Positions 18,154 to 28,203 of a DNA stretch of 64,000 nt are shown one piece after another. The position numbers and the translations under genes were made by a program. The number at the start of each line of letters is the position of its first letter. Position 1 is the first letter of the stretch. Location of the stretch: positions 372,001 to 436,000 of the forward strand of contig NZ_JXQC01000003.1 of assembly GCF_001305965.1 (NCBI RefSeq). Direction: 5' to 3'. This DNA is from Erythrobacter sp. SG61-1L (GTDB lineage Bacteria > Pseudomonadota > Alphaproteobacteria > Sphingomonadales > Sphingomonadaceae). The notes beneath the pieces were generated by a model. That model had not been told where the DNA came from, did not search any database, and worked only from the letters and a program-made list of their open reading frames with translations.

Positions 18154-18182
18154 GCGGGATTTTGAGGGAGAATCAGGGGGCT

Positions 18183-18893
18183 ATGTTCGACCGGTTGAAG
18201 ACCTACCTGGATTCCATCCACGCACGCGATCCCGCGCCGCGTTCGCGTTGGGAAATCCTGCTTTATCCGGGTGTATGGGCGCTGTTCTACCACCGCATCG
18301 CGCATTGGCTGTTCAAGGGGCACATGTACTTCCTTGCCCGGCTCGTGAACCACTGGTCGCGCTGGCTGACGGCCATCGACATCCATCCGGGCGCGAAGAT
18401 CGGGAAGAACTTCTTCATCGATCATGGCTTCACCGTGATCGGTGAGACGGCCGAGATCGGTGATAATGTAACGATCTACCAATGTGTTACGCTTGGAGGC
18501 ACCAATCCGACCAATGGCAAGGGCGGCAAGCGCCACCCGACGCTGTGCGACAATGTGATTATCGGTTCCGGCGCGCAGATCATCGGCCCGATCACTGTGG
18601 GCGAGCGTGCCCGCGTGGGCGCCAATGCGGTAGTGACGGACGATGTGCCCGAAGGTGCGACCATGATCGGGCTGAAGGCCCGCTCCACTCTGGTGCCCGC
18701 TGAGACCTGGCTGCGCGAATTCATTCCCTATGGCACGCCCTGCGACGAGCCTTGCGAGCCGAGCAGCAGTCGCCAGCGGCTCGAAACGCTCGAAGCGCAG
18801 ATTTCCGAAATGAAGGCCGAACTCGATGCCCTGCGCGCGGTGAGCGCGGCGGCTGAACAGGGCACGGCCAAGCTGAACGGCACGGATAGCTGA
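18183..18893 (+). CDS. cysE: Serine O-acetyltransferase
   Basis: A 236-residue enzyme that acetylates L-serine with acetyl-CoA, the first step of cysteine synthesis. The start ATG 18183 follows AGGGGG. After a helical N-terminal part (ILLYPGVWALFYHRIAHWL) comes the left-handed beta-helix of hexapeptide repeats: IDIHPGAKIGKNFFIDHG, the family's VIGETAEIGDNVTIYQ, then TLGGT and KRHPTLCDNVIIGSGAQI. It is of the short type found in many bacteria. The C-terminal 40 residues are charged and probably coiled coil. Its stop overlaps the next start (TGATG). Confidence 0.94.
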   Translation: MFDRLKTYLDSIHARDPAPRSRWEILLYPGVWALFYHRIAHWLFKGHMYFLARLVNHWSRWLTAIDIHPGAKIGKNFFIDHGFTVIGETAEIGDNVTIYQCVTLGGTNPTNGKGGKRHPTLCDNVIIGSGAQIIGPITVGERARVGANAVVTDDVPEGATMIGLKARSTLVPAETWLREFIPYGTPCDEPCEPSSSRQRLETLEAQISEMKAELDALRAVSAAAEQGTAKLNGTDS

Positions 18894-19249
18894 TGGCGTC
18901 GGTTCCGGGCGGGCCTTCGGTTGTTCCCTTTCCCGGGCGGGCGCCCAATCAGGTCGGCTTCGAAAGGGCTGAACTTCAGCGCATTCTCGATCTCTATGGC
19001 CGCATGGTCGCCGCTGGCGAATGGCGCGATTACGCGATGGATTTCACCAAGGAATTTGCTGCATTTTCCGCTTTCCGCCGCGCCGCCGAATATCCGCAGG
19101 CCCGGATCGAGAAGCGGCCCGCCCTGCGCACCCGGCAGGGCATGTGGACGCTCTATGGCGAACAGGGGCAGGTTCTGAAGCGCGGCCATGAACTGGCCGG
19201 AGTGCTTGCCCCGATCGAGCGGCGGCTGGTGAAGATCGTGGAAGGCTGA
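18893..19249 (+). CDS. DUF2794 family protein
   Basis: A 118-residue protein of the alphaproteobacterial DUF2794 family, function unknown. The family's core is seen: QVGFERAELQRILDLYGRMVAAGEWRDY, then DFTKEFAAFSAFRRAAEYPQARIEKRP and a closing QVLKRGHELAGVLAPIERRLVKI. Start ATG overlaps the cysE stop, so the two are translated together. No membrane segments. Confidence 0.88.
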   Translation: MASVPGGPSVVPFPGRAPNQVGFERAELQRILDLYGRMVAAGEWRDYAMDFTKEFAAFSAFRRAAEYPQARIEKRPALRTRQGMWTLYGEQGQVLKRGHELAGVLAPIERRLVKIVEG

Positions 19250-19266
19250 AGGGCCTTCCCCGCCGG

Positions 19267-19929
19267 TCAGGCGAAGGTTTCCGCAATCCCCGCGAAGGAT
19301 CGCTGTGCTGCCGTGATCGCGCCGATCACCCGCCACAGGAACCACGCGGCAGCGATTATCAGCGTCGTGCCGAACAGCGCCATCAGCAGCTGAATGAAGA
19401 TGGGCGCGGTGATCATCAGCGCTCCGCCGGTCAACAGGGCCAGTAAAGGCACCAGCGCGGTGAAAGTGCTGACGCAGCCCCCGCCGATATAGCAGGCCCA
19501 CCACGAGGTAACGTCAGCCGCGCTTTCATCCGCGTGGTCTTCGTTCTCGCCCAGACTGCGGTTGTAAAGCTCGCGCATGGCCAGAAATGGCACGAACAGA
19601 TTGGCGATGGGCACGAAGAAGCTCAGCGCCGCCCATGTGGGCGAATGGCGCAGGCCGGAAAGTCCGATAAGCTGTAGATTGGCCCATGCGCGATAGACCC
19701 ACAGGGGCACTGCGATGACGGCGGCAAGCACCAGCAGCACGCGTAGCAGGGCAAGCACGCCCAGACTGGTAAGCACTAGGGTAATGGTCGGCGTGGCCGA
19801 CGTCATGAACATGGTATATGCCAGCTGTACCAGCACAGTCAGCGCCAGCAGGGCTGCTGCCGCGGCCACCAGCCATTGCGCCAGCTTTGCGCGAACCGCC
19901 AGCGAAGCAAGGCCTTCATTGATCGTCAT
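19267..19929 (-). CDS. DUF4328 integral membrane protein (copy A)
   Basis: About 220 residues from MTINEG (19929); a GTG-type extension upstream is possible. Four main membrane segments: AQWLVAAAAALLALTVLVQLAY, VLALLRVLLVLAAVIAVPLWVY, the third around TALVPLLALLTGGALMI, and FGTTLIIAAAWFLWRVI. The family mark is the loop YRAWANLQLIGLSGLRHSPTWA followed by FFVPIANLFVPFLAMRELYNRS. It is 21 bp downstream of copy B on the same strand. No function is established for DUF4328. Confidence 0.85.
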   Translation of the reverse strand: MTINEGLASLAVRAKLAQWLVAAAAALLALTVLVQLAYTMFMTSATPTITLVLTSLGVLALLRVLLVLAAVIAVPLWVYRAWANLQLIGLSGLRHSPTWAALSFFVPIANLFVPFLAMRELYNRSLGENEDHADESAADVTSWWACYIGGGCVSTFTALVPLLALLTGGALMITAPIFIQLLMALFGTTLIIAAAWFLWRVIGAITAAQRSFAGIAETFA

Positions 19930-19950
19930 AGTGCGCCCCCGCAAATTCGA

Positions 19951-20601
19951 TTAGCTAAATGCTTCCTGCACCTGCAGGTGATTGCGCTGTCCTTCGACCA
20001 CTTCGCGCACGATAGCGCGCAGGAACCAAGCGGCGGCAGCAAGCAGCAATCCGCTAATCGCGCTGAGCACGAGGGCCAACGAACCGTCCGCATCCGCCCC
20101 GGCCAATGTCATGCGGAAGCTGATATTGCCCAGTATGTTGCCCGAAACCCAGAAGGCCCACCATGTGGCCACCGTGGACGGGCTGGGCGCGCCATAGGCA
20201 TTGCTGGTGCCGTGGCTTTCGTTCCACAGTTCCTTCATCGCCTGAAACGGCTTGAACAGGTTCATGATCGGAATGAAGAACCACCCGACCGACCAGCCGG
20301 GCGAAAATTCCAGATCGGGCGCGCCCGCAGCGCGCAGATTGTCATGCGCGCGATAGATCCACAGGCTGACAAGCACGATGGAAATTATGAATGCCACTGC
20401 ATAGGCCAGATCGATTGCACCGAAGACAAGGCTGAGTGAGCTCAGTTCAAGCCCCTCGAAGTCGATGACCCTGCCGACTTCGAGCATGTCGCTCAGCACG
20501 GTGCCCAGTGACAGGGCCAGAACGGCCCAGATCGCGACGGATACCGCCTTCGTGCGCCGTTCAAGCAGCGCCAAACCTTCGGAAAATGGCATTGCCGCCA
20601 T
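19951..20601 (-). CDS. DUF4328 integral membrane protein (copy B)
   Basis: About 216 residues from MAAMPFSEG (20601). It shares with copy A the layout of membrane segments and the core YRAHDNLRAAGAPDLEFSPGWSVGWFFIPIMNLFKPFQAMKELWNES, so the pair arose by tandem duplication. A G-run ribosome site lies 7-12 bp before the ATG and forms one arm of an 11-bp inverted repeat, described separately. It is the promoter-proximal gene of the pair. Function unknown. Confidence 0.85.
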   Translation of the reverse strand: MAAMPFSEGLALLERRTKAVSVAIWAVLALSLGTVLSDMLEVGRVIDFEGLELSSLSLVFGAIDLAYAVAFIISIVLVSLWIYRAHDNLRAAGAPDLEFSPGWSVGWFFIPIMNLFKPFQAMKELWNESHGTSNAYGAPSPSTVATWWAFWVSGNILGNISFRMTLAGADADGSLALVLSAISGLLLAAAAWFLRAIVREVVEGQRNHLQVQEAFS

Positions 20602-20602
20602 G

Positions 20603-20633
20603 TCATACCCCCCTGTCCCCGAGGGGGGTATGA
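20603..20633 (-). promoter_or_regulatory. 11-bp perfect inverted repeat covering the ribosome site of the DUF4328 pair
   Basis: TCATACCCCCC at 20603-20613 pairs exactly with GGGGGGTATGA at 20623-20633 across nine bases. In the minus-strand mRNA the GGGGGG arm is the only ribosome-site candidate for the ATG at 20601. A stem would hide it, so this may be a translational switch; it may equally be a DNA operator. Confidence 0.6.
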
Positions 20634-20688
20634 TGCAACCGGCTTTGCTGGACAATTCCCTAAGGGATTTCCAGTAGTGAGGCCCGGA

Positions 20689-21600
20689 TCAGCTGCCCGA
20701 AGCGGCCTTCTGGATTGCCGCCAGCACGCGCTGGGTCTGTTCCATGCCCGATACCGGCACGAAGTCGCCTTCGCGGTTGGAAATCTGGTCCCAGTGAGCG
20801 GCGAAGCCTTCCACGCTGCGCTCGCCTTCAGGCAGGATCACCGGTGTGTTCATCGTGACCCACGCCGAGTGATAGCCGCCAGCGCCCGCGCCAACGATCA
20901 CATTGTTCGGCGCATCTTCGCTGACGAGGAAAAGGGCGGCGGGCACCACGTTTTCGGGGGCGAACATCGGGAAGATCTGCTCCGGAATGATGTCCTCGGT
21001 CATGCGCGTGGCGGCCAGCGGGGCCAGAGTGTTGACCTTGATATTGTATTTCGCACCTTCCAGATGCAGCGTCTTGGCAAGGCCCGCCAGGCCCAGCTTG
21101 GCCGCGCCGTAATTGGCCTGGCCGAAATTGCCGAACAGGCCTGAAGAGCTGGCCGTCATCATGATGCGGCCGTAATTCTGCTCGCGCATCAGTTCCCAGC
21201 AGGCCTTGGTGGCATAGGCGGAACCGAACAGGTGGACCTTCACCACGAATTCGAAATCATCCGGCTCCATCTTGGCGAAGCTCTTGTCGCGAAGGACGCC
21301 GGCATTGTTGATGAGGACGTGAACGCCGCCCCATGCCTCTTTGGCCTTGGCGACCATTTCGGCCATCTGGTCATATTCGGTGACGGATGCGCCGTTGGAC
21401 ATAGCCTCGCCACCGGCGGCCTTGATCTCTTCCACTACCTGCAGTGCGGCGTCGGAATGGCCGGTGCCATCGCGCGCGCCGCCCAGATCGTTCACGACCA
21501 CCTTTGCGCCGCGCTTCGCGAGTTCGAGCGCATAGGCGCGGCCGAGGCCCCCGCCTGCGCCGGTGACGATGGCAACGCGACCTTCGAAGGAAATGGACAT
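20689..21600 (-). CDS. Short-chain dehydrogenase, peroxisomal-MFE-2-like (3-hydroxyacyl-CoA type)
   Basis: A 303-residue SDR. NAD(P) site VAIVTGAGGGLGRAYALELAKRGAKVVVNDLGG is that of the hydroxyacyl-CoA dehydrogenase part of multifunctional enzyme 2, with NNAGVLRDKSFAKM and the catalytic Tyr-Lys in FGQANYGAAKLGLAG. A C-terminal extension (AWVTMNTPVILPEGERSVEGFAAHWDQISN) is also typical. It probably oxidises 3-hydroxyacyl-CoA in fatty-acid or sterol side-chain breakdown. Start ATG 21600 is preceded by GGAGA. It diverges from the porin at 21823; no enoyl-CoA hydratase is adjacent. Confidence 0.88.
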   Translation of the reverse strand: MSISFEGRVAIVTGAGGGLGRAYALELAKRGAKVVVNDLGGARDGTGHSDAALQVVEEIKAAGGEAMSNGASVTEYDQMAEMVAKAKEAWGGVHVLINNAGVLRDKSFAKMEPDDFEFVVKVHLFGSAYATKACWELMREQNYGRIMMTASSSGLFGNFGQANYGAAKLGLAGLAKTLHLEGAKYNIKVNTLAPLAATRMTEDIIPEQIFPMFAPENVVPAALFLVSEDAPNNVIVGAGAGGYHSAWVTMNTPVILPEGERSVEGFAAHWDQISNREGDFVPVSGMEQTQRVLAAIQKAASGS

Positions 21601-21822
21601 GGCATGCTCTCCGCAAAAGGATGGGCGGGCTGTGCCGGTCTGGGCGGTAGCCGCGCCGCGAACAGGGGCGGGATGGCACGGCTTTGCAGGGGTTTCAACC
21701 ACCCGCTTAAAGAGGCACGATGCCGTAGCGGCAGGGGGAATATAAGTTTGTCATACAAGAGTCTTAAATGTGACCTAGAGGCGCCTCCGAAATGTCATAA
21801 ACAGAATCGGAAACGACAGATC

Positions 21823-23040
21823 GTGGGTGCAAATATTCGTAAAACCGCCGTTTCAGGCGTTGTTCTCGCTACCTTGGGTGGGCTGGCGAATCCTTCCGTT
21901 GCGATGGCGCAGGACGGCAGCGACTGGTCGCTGGAGCCGCGCGGGCGCTTGCAGATCGACGCGGGCTGGGTCGATGCCGATCCGGCAGTTGAAGCCGCAG
22001 CCAATGCCGTGACGCCGGGCGGGCTGGATGCAGATATCGAAGTGCGCCGCGCCTATCTGGGCGTTGACGGCAAGATGCCGGGCAATCTGGGTTTCCGCAT
22101 CGAAGGCGAATTTGCCGCGCCGTTCGACGGCGGCACTGTGACCTGGACCGATGCCTATCTCTATTGGGACGCGGCAAAGAACCTGCGCGTCACGCTGGGC
22201 AACCACAAGCCGTTCTGGGGCCTGGAGGAACTGACCAGCGATCTGTTCCCCTCCATGGCGGAACGCGCCGCGATCAACACCGCTTTCGGTAATGAACGCC
22301 GCGTGGGCCTGAGCGCGGCCTATACGACTGGCGACGTGCTGCTGCAGGGCGGCGCCTTTACCGACGATCTGGATAGCTTGCTGGGCAATAACGATCGCGG
22401 CCACAGCTTTGACGGACGCGTGGTCTACATGCCCAAGCTGGGCGGCGGGCAATTGCATCTGGGCGGATCGGCCCATATCCGCAGCTTCGACGATCCGGCC
22501 AGCATCCGCTATTCGGTGCGGCCCTTCATCCATAATGCGGATACGAAATTCGCCAACACCGGCTCGATCACCGGCGCCACTGGCGAGGCGAGCTACGGGC
22601 TGGAAGCGGCATGGCTCAAGGGCCCGCTGCACATCGCGGCGGAAACCCGCTGGCAGCATGTGAACCGCACAGCCGCGCTGGTGGAGCCGACCTTCTTCGG
22701 CGGCTATGTCGAGGCAGGCTATTTCCTGACCAAGGGCGATGGCCGGCGTTACAAGGGCGGCACCTTCGAACGGGTAAAACCGGTCAAGCCACTGGGCAAG
22801 GGCGGCATCGGCGCGGTGCAGGTGAATGTCCGCTACGATTATCTCGATCTGGTGGACGGACCGATCGTGGGCGGCAAGCAGAACGGCTATGAAGTCTCGC
22901 TGATCTGGACGCCAACCTCGCGCACGCGCTTCATCGCCAATTACGGCCGCATGGAATACGATCAGGCTGCCATCGCGGTGGGTGCTGACCGGTCCTATGG
23001 CGTGGATGCCTTCGGGATGCGCGCGCAGTTCGACTTCTGA
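21823..23040 (+). CDS. Phosphate-selective-type (OprO/OprP) outer-membrane porin
   Basis: About 405 residues. No ATG lies in frame near the signal peptide; GTG 21823 (GANIRKTAVSGVVLATLGG...AMAQ) is the best start, without a strong ribosome site. The mature part is a 16-strand-type barrel of the OprO/P family: RGRLQIDAGWVD, RRAYLGVDGKMPGNLGFRIEGEFA, TVTWTDAYLYWD, the LGNHKPFWGLEELTSD constriction-loop region, and a C-terminal AFGMRAQFDF ending in Phe. The family carries phosphate, pyrophosphate or other anions. Divergent from the SDR, with TGTCAT motifs at 21749 and 21794 in the gap. A hairpin at 23053-23076 follows. Confidence 0.88.
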   Translation: MGANIRKTAVSGVVLATLGGLANPSVAMAQDGSDWSLEPRGRLQIDAGWVDADPAVEAAANAVTPGGLDADIEVRRAYLGVDGKMPGNLGFRIEGEFAAPFDGGTVTWTDAYLYWDAAKNLRVTLGNHKPFWGLEELTSDLFPSMAERAAINTAFGNERRVGLSAAYTTGDVLLQGGAFTDDLDSLLGNNDRGHSFDGRVVYMPKLGGGQLHLGGSAHIRSFDDPASIRYSVRPFIHNADTKFANTGSITGATGEASYGLEAAWLKGPLHIAAETRWQHVNRTAALVEPTFFGGYVEAGYFLTKGDGRRYKGGTFERVKPVKPLGKGGIGAVQVNVRYDYLDLVDGPIVGGKQNGYEVSLIWTPTSRTRFIANYGRMEYDQAAIAVGADRSYGVDAFGMRAQFDF

Positions 23041-23052
23041 TGGGGCGAGCCG

Positions 23053-23076
23053 GGAAGAGGACAGGTTGCCTCTTCC
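23053..23076 (+). terminator. Stem-loop after the porin gene
   Basis: GGAAGAGG at 23053-23060 and CCTCTTCC at 23069-23076 pair perfectly over an 8-base loop, 12 bp past the stop. No T-run follows, so it is at best a weak or Rho-assisted end. Confidence 0.45.
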
Positions 23077-23134
23077 GACCTTGTCATCCCGGCCTTGTGC
23101 CGGAACCGCATTGATCGGGGCGCCCAAGAACTTC

Positions 23135-23202
23135 GTCATTCCCGCAGAGGCGGGAATCCAGTTCGACGGTTGCAGCTGGATTCCCGCCTGCGCGGGAATG
23201 AC
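23135..23202. repeat. REP-like inverted pair (GTCATTCCCGC type)
   Basis: A 27-bp element beginning GTCATTCCCGCAGAGGCGGG at 23135-23161 is followed, inverted, by CTGGATTCCCGCCTGCGCGG... at 23176-23202. Each half is itself a small hairpin, and the pair can form a long cruciform. This sequence type (CTGGATTCCCGC...GGGAATGAC) is widespread as an intergenic repeat in many proteobacteria. A partial relative (TTGTCATCCCGGCCTTGTGC) lies at 23081-23100 and another (GTCCCAGATCAAGCCTGGG) near 23231. Confidence 0.85.
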
Positions 23203-23260
23203 AAGGGTTTAGGAGCCAAGCTCACAACGGTCCCAGATCAAGCCTGGGGCGGTGAAGCCG

Positions 23261-23926
23261 TTACAGCCCCCTCAGCGCGGGCAGCAGCTCGTCGTAATGG
23301 TCGATCACCATGTCGGCGCCCAGTTCGGGAACTGGTATGTCGTGATAGCCGAAGCTGAGCGCCACGGACGGAACCCCGGCGGCTTTGGCCGCCCGCACGT
23401 CGAACGACGAATCGCCCACCATGGCAAAGCGTCCGCCGCCGCAGCGGGCCATTGCTTCCTGCACTGTATCCGGGTGGGGCTTGGCGCGCGGCAGGGTGTC
23501 GCCGCCGATCACGCACTGGAAACGCCCCAGCATGTCCAGCTCCTTCAGCAGCAGCAGCGAAAGCGCCTCGGGCTTGTTGGTCACGACCGCAAGGCCCACG
23601 CCCAGTTCGGTCAGCCGGTCCAGCGCGTCAAGGCAGCCGGGATAGGGGCGCGAATGGACTGAGATATTGGCGGCGTAATGGGCGATCAGCCTGGGATAGA
23701 GTTCCTCGAATTCCTCATCGGGAATCTGGCCGCCGGTCTGGTCCAGCGCGCGCTTCAGCATCAGGCGCGAACCGCCGCCGATCAGGGATTCGACGCTTTC
23801 CAGCGGCACGGGTGCCCGCCCGATCAGGGCGAGGGCATGGTTCACCGCCACGCCGAGATCGCCCTGCGTATCTACCAGCGTGCCGTCGAGGTCGAAGCCG
23901 ATTGCGGCGAAAGGAACTGTGGTCAT
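23261..23926 (-). CDS. gph: HAD-family phosphatase, phosphoglycolate phosphatase type
   Basis: A 221-residue HAD hydrolase. Motif I is IGFDLDGTLVDTQGDL near residue 8, motif II VVTNKP near 115, motif III lysine in RAKPHPDTV near 150, and motif IV MVGDSSFDVRAAKAAG near 170. The cap and order fit phosphoglycolate phosphatase, which clears 2-phosphoglycolate made during DNA repair, but HAD substrates are hard to call from sequence. Start 23926 has GAGGGAG seven bases upstream. It diverges from glmU with 62 bp between. Confidence 0.85.
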   Translation of the reverse strand: MTTVPFAAIGFDLDGTLVDTQGDLGVAVNHALALIGRAPVPLESVESLIGGGSRLMLKRALDQTGGQIPDEEFEELYPRLIAHYAANISVHSRPYPGCLDALDRLTELGVGLAVVTNKPEALSLLLLKELDMLGRFQCVIGGDTLPRAKPHPDTVQEAMARCGGGRFAMVGDSSFDVRAAKAAGVPSVALSFGYHDIPVPELGADMVIDHYDELLPALRGL

Positions 23927-23988
23927 CGCGGCTCCCTCTGCCGCGCCCATATGGAAACCGCAACAAAATGGTGGCATGCCCCGGCACC

Positions 23989-25353
23989 ATGAGTGACGCC
24001 AAACGCCCCATCGCCGCCATCGTGCTTGCCGCAGGCAAGGGCACCAGGATGAAGAGCGATATCCACAAGGTTCTCCACCCCGTAGCCGGAAGGCCGATGA
24101 TCGAGCATTTGCTCGCCTCGCTGGCCGAACTGGCGCCGGAACGCACGGTGGTGATCGTGGGCGATCTGCGCGACCAGTTGAAGGATGCGCTGGGTGGCCG
24201 TGTGGAAATGGCCGTGCAGGATCCACAGCTGGGCACCGGCCACGCAGTGCAGCAGGCCGAAGGCGCGCTGGGCGGTTTCGCGGGCGATGTGCTGATCCTC
24301 TATGGCGATGTGCCCTTCGTGCGCCCCGAAACCATGTGCGCCATGGCGGAACGGTTGAACGAGGGTGATGCGCCTGCCGTGGTGGTGCTGGGCTTCGAAC
24401 CGGCTGATCCGCTGCAATATGGCCGCGTGATTGCCGAAGGTGGCTCCATCAGCAAGATGGTGGAATTCAAGGACGCCAGCGAGGCGGAGCGTGCGGTGCG
24501 CCTGTGCAATTCCGGCCTGATGGCCGTGCGCGGGGAAGAATTGTTCGGCCTGCTTCACCGGGTGAAGAACGACAATGCCCAGCGCGAATATTATTTGCCG
24601 GATATCGTGAACCTCGCGCTCGCCGATGGCCGCCCCTGTGCCGTGGTTGTCGCTGAGGATGCGGACGAAGTGGCGGGCATCAACAGCCGCGCCGAATTGG
24701 CCGAGGCGGAAGCCCGCTGGCAGAAGCGCCGTCGTGCGCAGGCCATGGCGGATGGCGCCACGCTGACCGCGCCCGATACGGTGTTCTTCAGCTGGGATAC
24801 GCAGCTGGGCCGCGATGTGCTGGTGGGACCCAATGTGATCTTCGGCCCCGGCGTTTCCGTGGCGGACAAGGCCCGCATCCGCGCCTTCAGCCATCTGGAA
24901 GGCGCGACGCTGGCCAGCGGCACCGAAGTCGGCCCCTATGCCCGCCTGCGCCCCGGCGCGAAGGTGGAAGAAGGCGCCAAGGTGGGCAATTTCGTGGAGA
25001 TGAAGAATGCCGTGCTCGGCCCCGGCGCCAAGGCCAATCACTTGACCTATCTGGGCGATGCGGAAGTGGGGGCAGGCGCCAATATCGGCGCGGGCACCAT
25101 CACCTGCAATTACGATGGCTATTTCAAATATAAGACCGTGATCGGCCCGCGCGCCTTCATCGGATCGAACAGTGCCCTGATCGCCCCGGTCAAGATCGGT
25201 GCCGACGCCATCGTGGCCGCAGGCAGTGCGGTGACGCGCGACGTGGCCGAAGGCGAATTGCGCATGGTCCGCGCCGAGCAATTGGTGAAGCCCGGCTGGG
25301 CCGACCAGTTCCATGACGCGATGAAGAAGAAAAAGGCCGAAAAGGCCAAGTAA
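23989..25353 (+). CDS. glmU: Bifunctional UDP-N-acetylglucosamine pyrophosphorylase / glucosamine-1-P N-acetyltransferase
   Basis: A 454-residue enzyme that makes UDP-GlcNAc from glucosamine-1-phosphate for peptidoglycan and lipid A. The N-terminal nucleotidyltransferase has AAIVLAAGKGTRMKSDIHKVLH, QDPQLGTGHAVQQAE and LYGDVPFVRPET. From about residue 250 the left-handed beta-helix acetyltransferase begins: GPNVIFGPGV, the NFVEMKNAVLGPGAKANHLTYLGDAEVG block, GAGTITCNYDGYFKYKT and GAGS-type turns. The C-terminus is Lys-rich (KKKKAEKAK). With glmS 1 kb downstream it covers three steps of the pathway. Confidence 0.97.
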   Translation: MSDAKRPIAAIVLAAGKGTRMKSDIHKVLHPVAGRPMIEHLLASLAELAPERTVVIVGDLRDQLKDALGGRVEMAVQDPQLGTGHAVQQAEGALGGFAGDVLILYGDVPFVRPETMCAMAERLNEGDAPAVVVLGFEPADPLQYGRVIAEGGSISKMVEFKDASEAERAVRLCNSGLMAVRGEELFGLLHRVKNDNAQREYYLPDIVNLALADGRPCAVVVAEDADEVAGINSRAELAEAEARWQKRRRAQAMADGATLTAPDTVFFSWDTQLGRDVLVGPNVIFGPGVSVADKARIRAFSHLEGATLASGTEVGPYARLRPGAKVEEGAKVGNFVEMKNAVLGPGAKANHLTYLGDAEVGAGANIGAGTITCNYDGYFKYKTVIGPRAFIGSNSALIAPVKIGADAIVAAGSAVTRDVAEGELRMVRAEQLVKPGWADQFHDAMKKKKAEKAK

Positions 25354-25381
25354 GCCCCCGTTTTCCTTTCCGGAGAGAAAT

Positions 25382-26212
25382 ATGAGCCAGAGCCCCTGGA
25401 GCCATAGCCGCAATTCGTCCGTCGCCGACGATGTCGATTTCGAGATCAAGGGCCAGGAACTGCAATTCGTCGAGATCGAACTCGATCCGGGCGAAAGCGC
25501 CGTGGCGGAAGCCGGGGCGATGGTGTGGAAGGATGCCCATGTCGAAATGTCCACCGTCTTCGGCGATGGCAGCGGCGATCAGGGCGGCGGCTTCATGGGC
25601 AAGCTGCTGGGCGCAGGCAAGAGGCTGGTAACGGGCGAGAGCCTGTTCACTACCGTCTTCACGCATCAGGGGCAGGGCAAGGCGCGGGTCGCCTTCGCGG
25701 CGCCGGTGCCGGGCTCCATCCTGCCGATCAAGCTGGACGAAGTGGGCGGCACTCTGATCTGCCAGAAGGATGCCTTCCTTGCCGCCGCGCGCGGCGTTTC
25801 CATCGGCATTCACTTCCAGCAGAAGATCATGACCGGCCTGTTCGGCGGTGAAGGCTTCATCATGCAGCGGCTGGATGGCGATGGCTGGGTGTTCGTCCAG
25901 ATGGGCGGCACGGTGGTGGAACGCACGCTTGCGCCCGGCGAGGAACTGCATATCGATACGGGCTGCGTTGCGGCCTATACGTCCGGAGTGGATTTCGACG
26001 TGATCCGCGCAGGATCGATCAAGTCGATGATATTCGGCGGGGAGGGCGTGTTCTTCGCCCGGCTGCGCGGGCCTGGCAAGGTGTGGATCCAGTCTATGCC
26101 CTTCTCCCGCCTCGCCGGCCGCATGCGCGCGGCGCTCGGCCCGATGGGCGGCCAGAACCGGGGCGAAGGCTCCGTACTGGGCGGGCTGGGCAATCTGCTC
26201 GACGGGGATTGA
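25382..26212 (+). CDS. AIM24 / TIGR00266 family protein
   Basis: A 276-residue protein with the AIM24 double-stranded beta-helix pattern: FEIKGQELQFVEIELDPGESAVAEAGAMVW near residue 20, then PGSILPIKLDEVGGTLICQKDAFLA and GEGFIMQRLDGDGWVFVQMGG, and VAAYTSGVDFDV. Bacterial members have no firm role; the yeast namesake is a mitochondrial inner-membrane organiser. The Gly/Asp-rich stretch (GDGSGDQGGGFMGKLLG) is normal for the group. It sits 28 bp after glmU and 96 bp before glmS, between two genes of one pathway. Confidence 0.87.
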   Translation: MSQSPWSHSRNSSVADDVDFEIKGQELQFVEIELDPGESAVAEAGAMVWKDAHVEMSTVFGDGSGDQGGGFMGKLLGAGKRLVTGESLFTTVFTHQGQGKARVAFAAPVPGSILPIKLDEVGGTLICQKDAFLAAARGVSIGIHFQQKIMTGLFGGEGFIMQRLDGDGWVFVQMGGTVVERTLAPGEELHIDTGCVAAYTSGVDFDVIRAGSIKSMIFGGEGVFFARLRGPGKVWIQSMPFSRLAGRMRAALGPMGGQNRGEGSVLGGLGNLLDGD

Positions 26213-26308
26213 TGGCCGGGCGGACGCCTGCCAGACCCAAGGCACGGGATTCGGCCGGAGCAAAGCTCTCCTGCTGCGTTTTCTCCAGAGTGCAGGAAAG
26301 CTAGAAGC

Positions 26309-28132
<1,824 letters not shown>

Positions 28133-28203
28133 CGCAAGGCCTTGGCGGTTCTCTGCCGCCGAAGTTTACGCTGCGCTAACCATTCCGCGTTATCCCCCGA
28201 GGG

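Noticed and set aside
23135-23202. Terminal inverted repeats of an insertion element
   Set aside because: Only 14 bp lie between the two halves, no transposase and no target duplication; fits a REP-like pair.
26213-26308. glmS ribozyme upstream of glmS
   Set aside because: Only 96 bp, without the conserved core; the ribozyme is known from Gram-positive bacteria.
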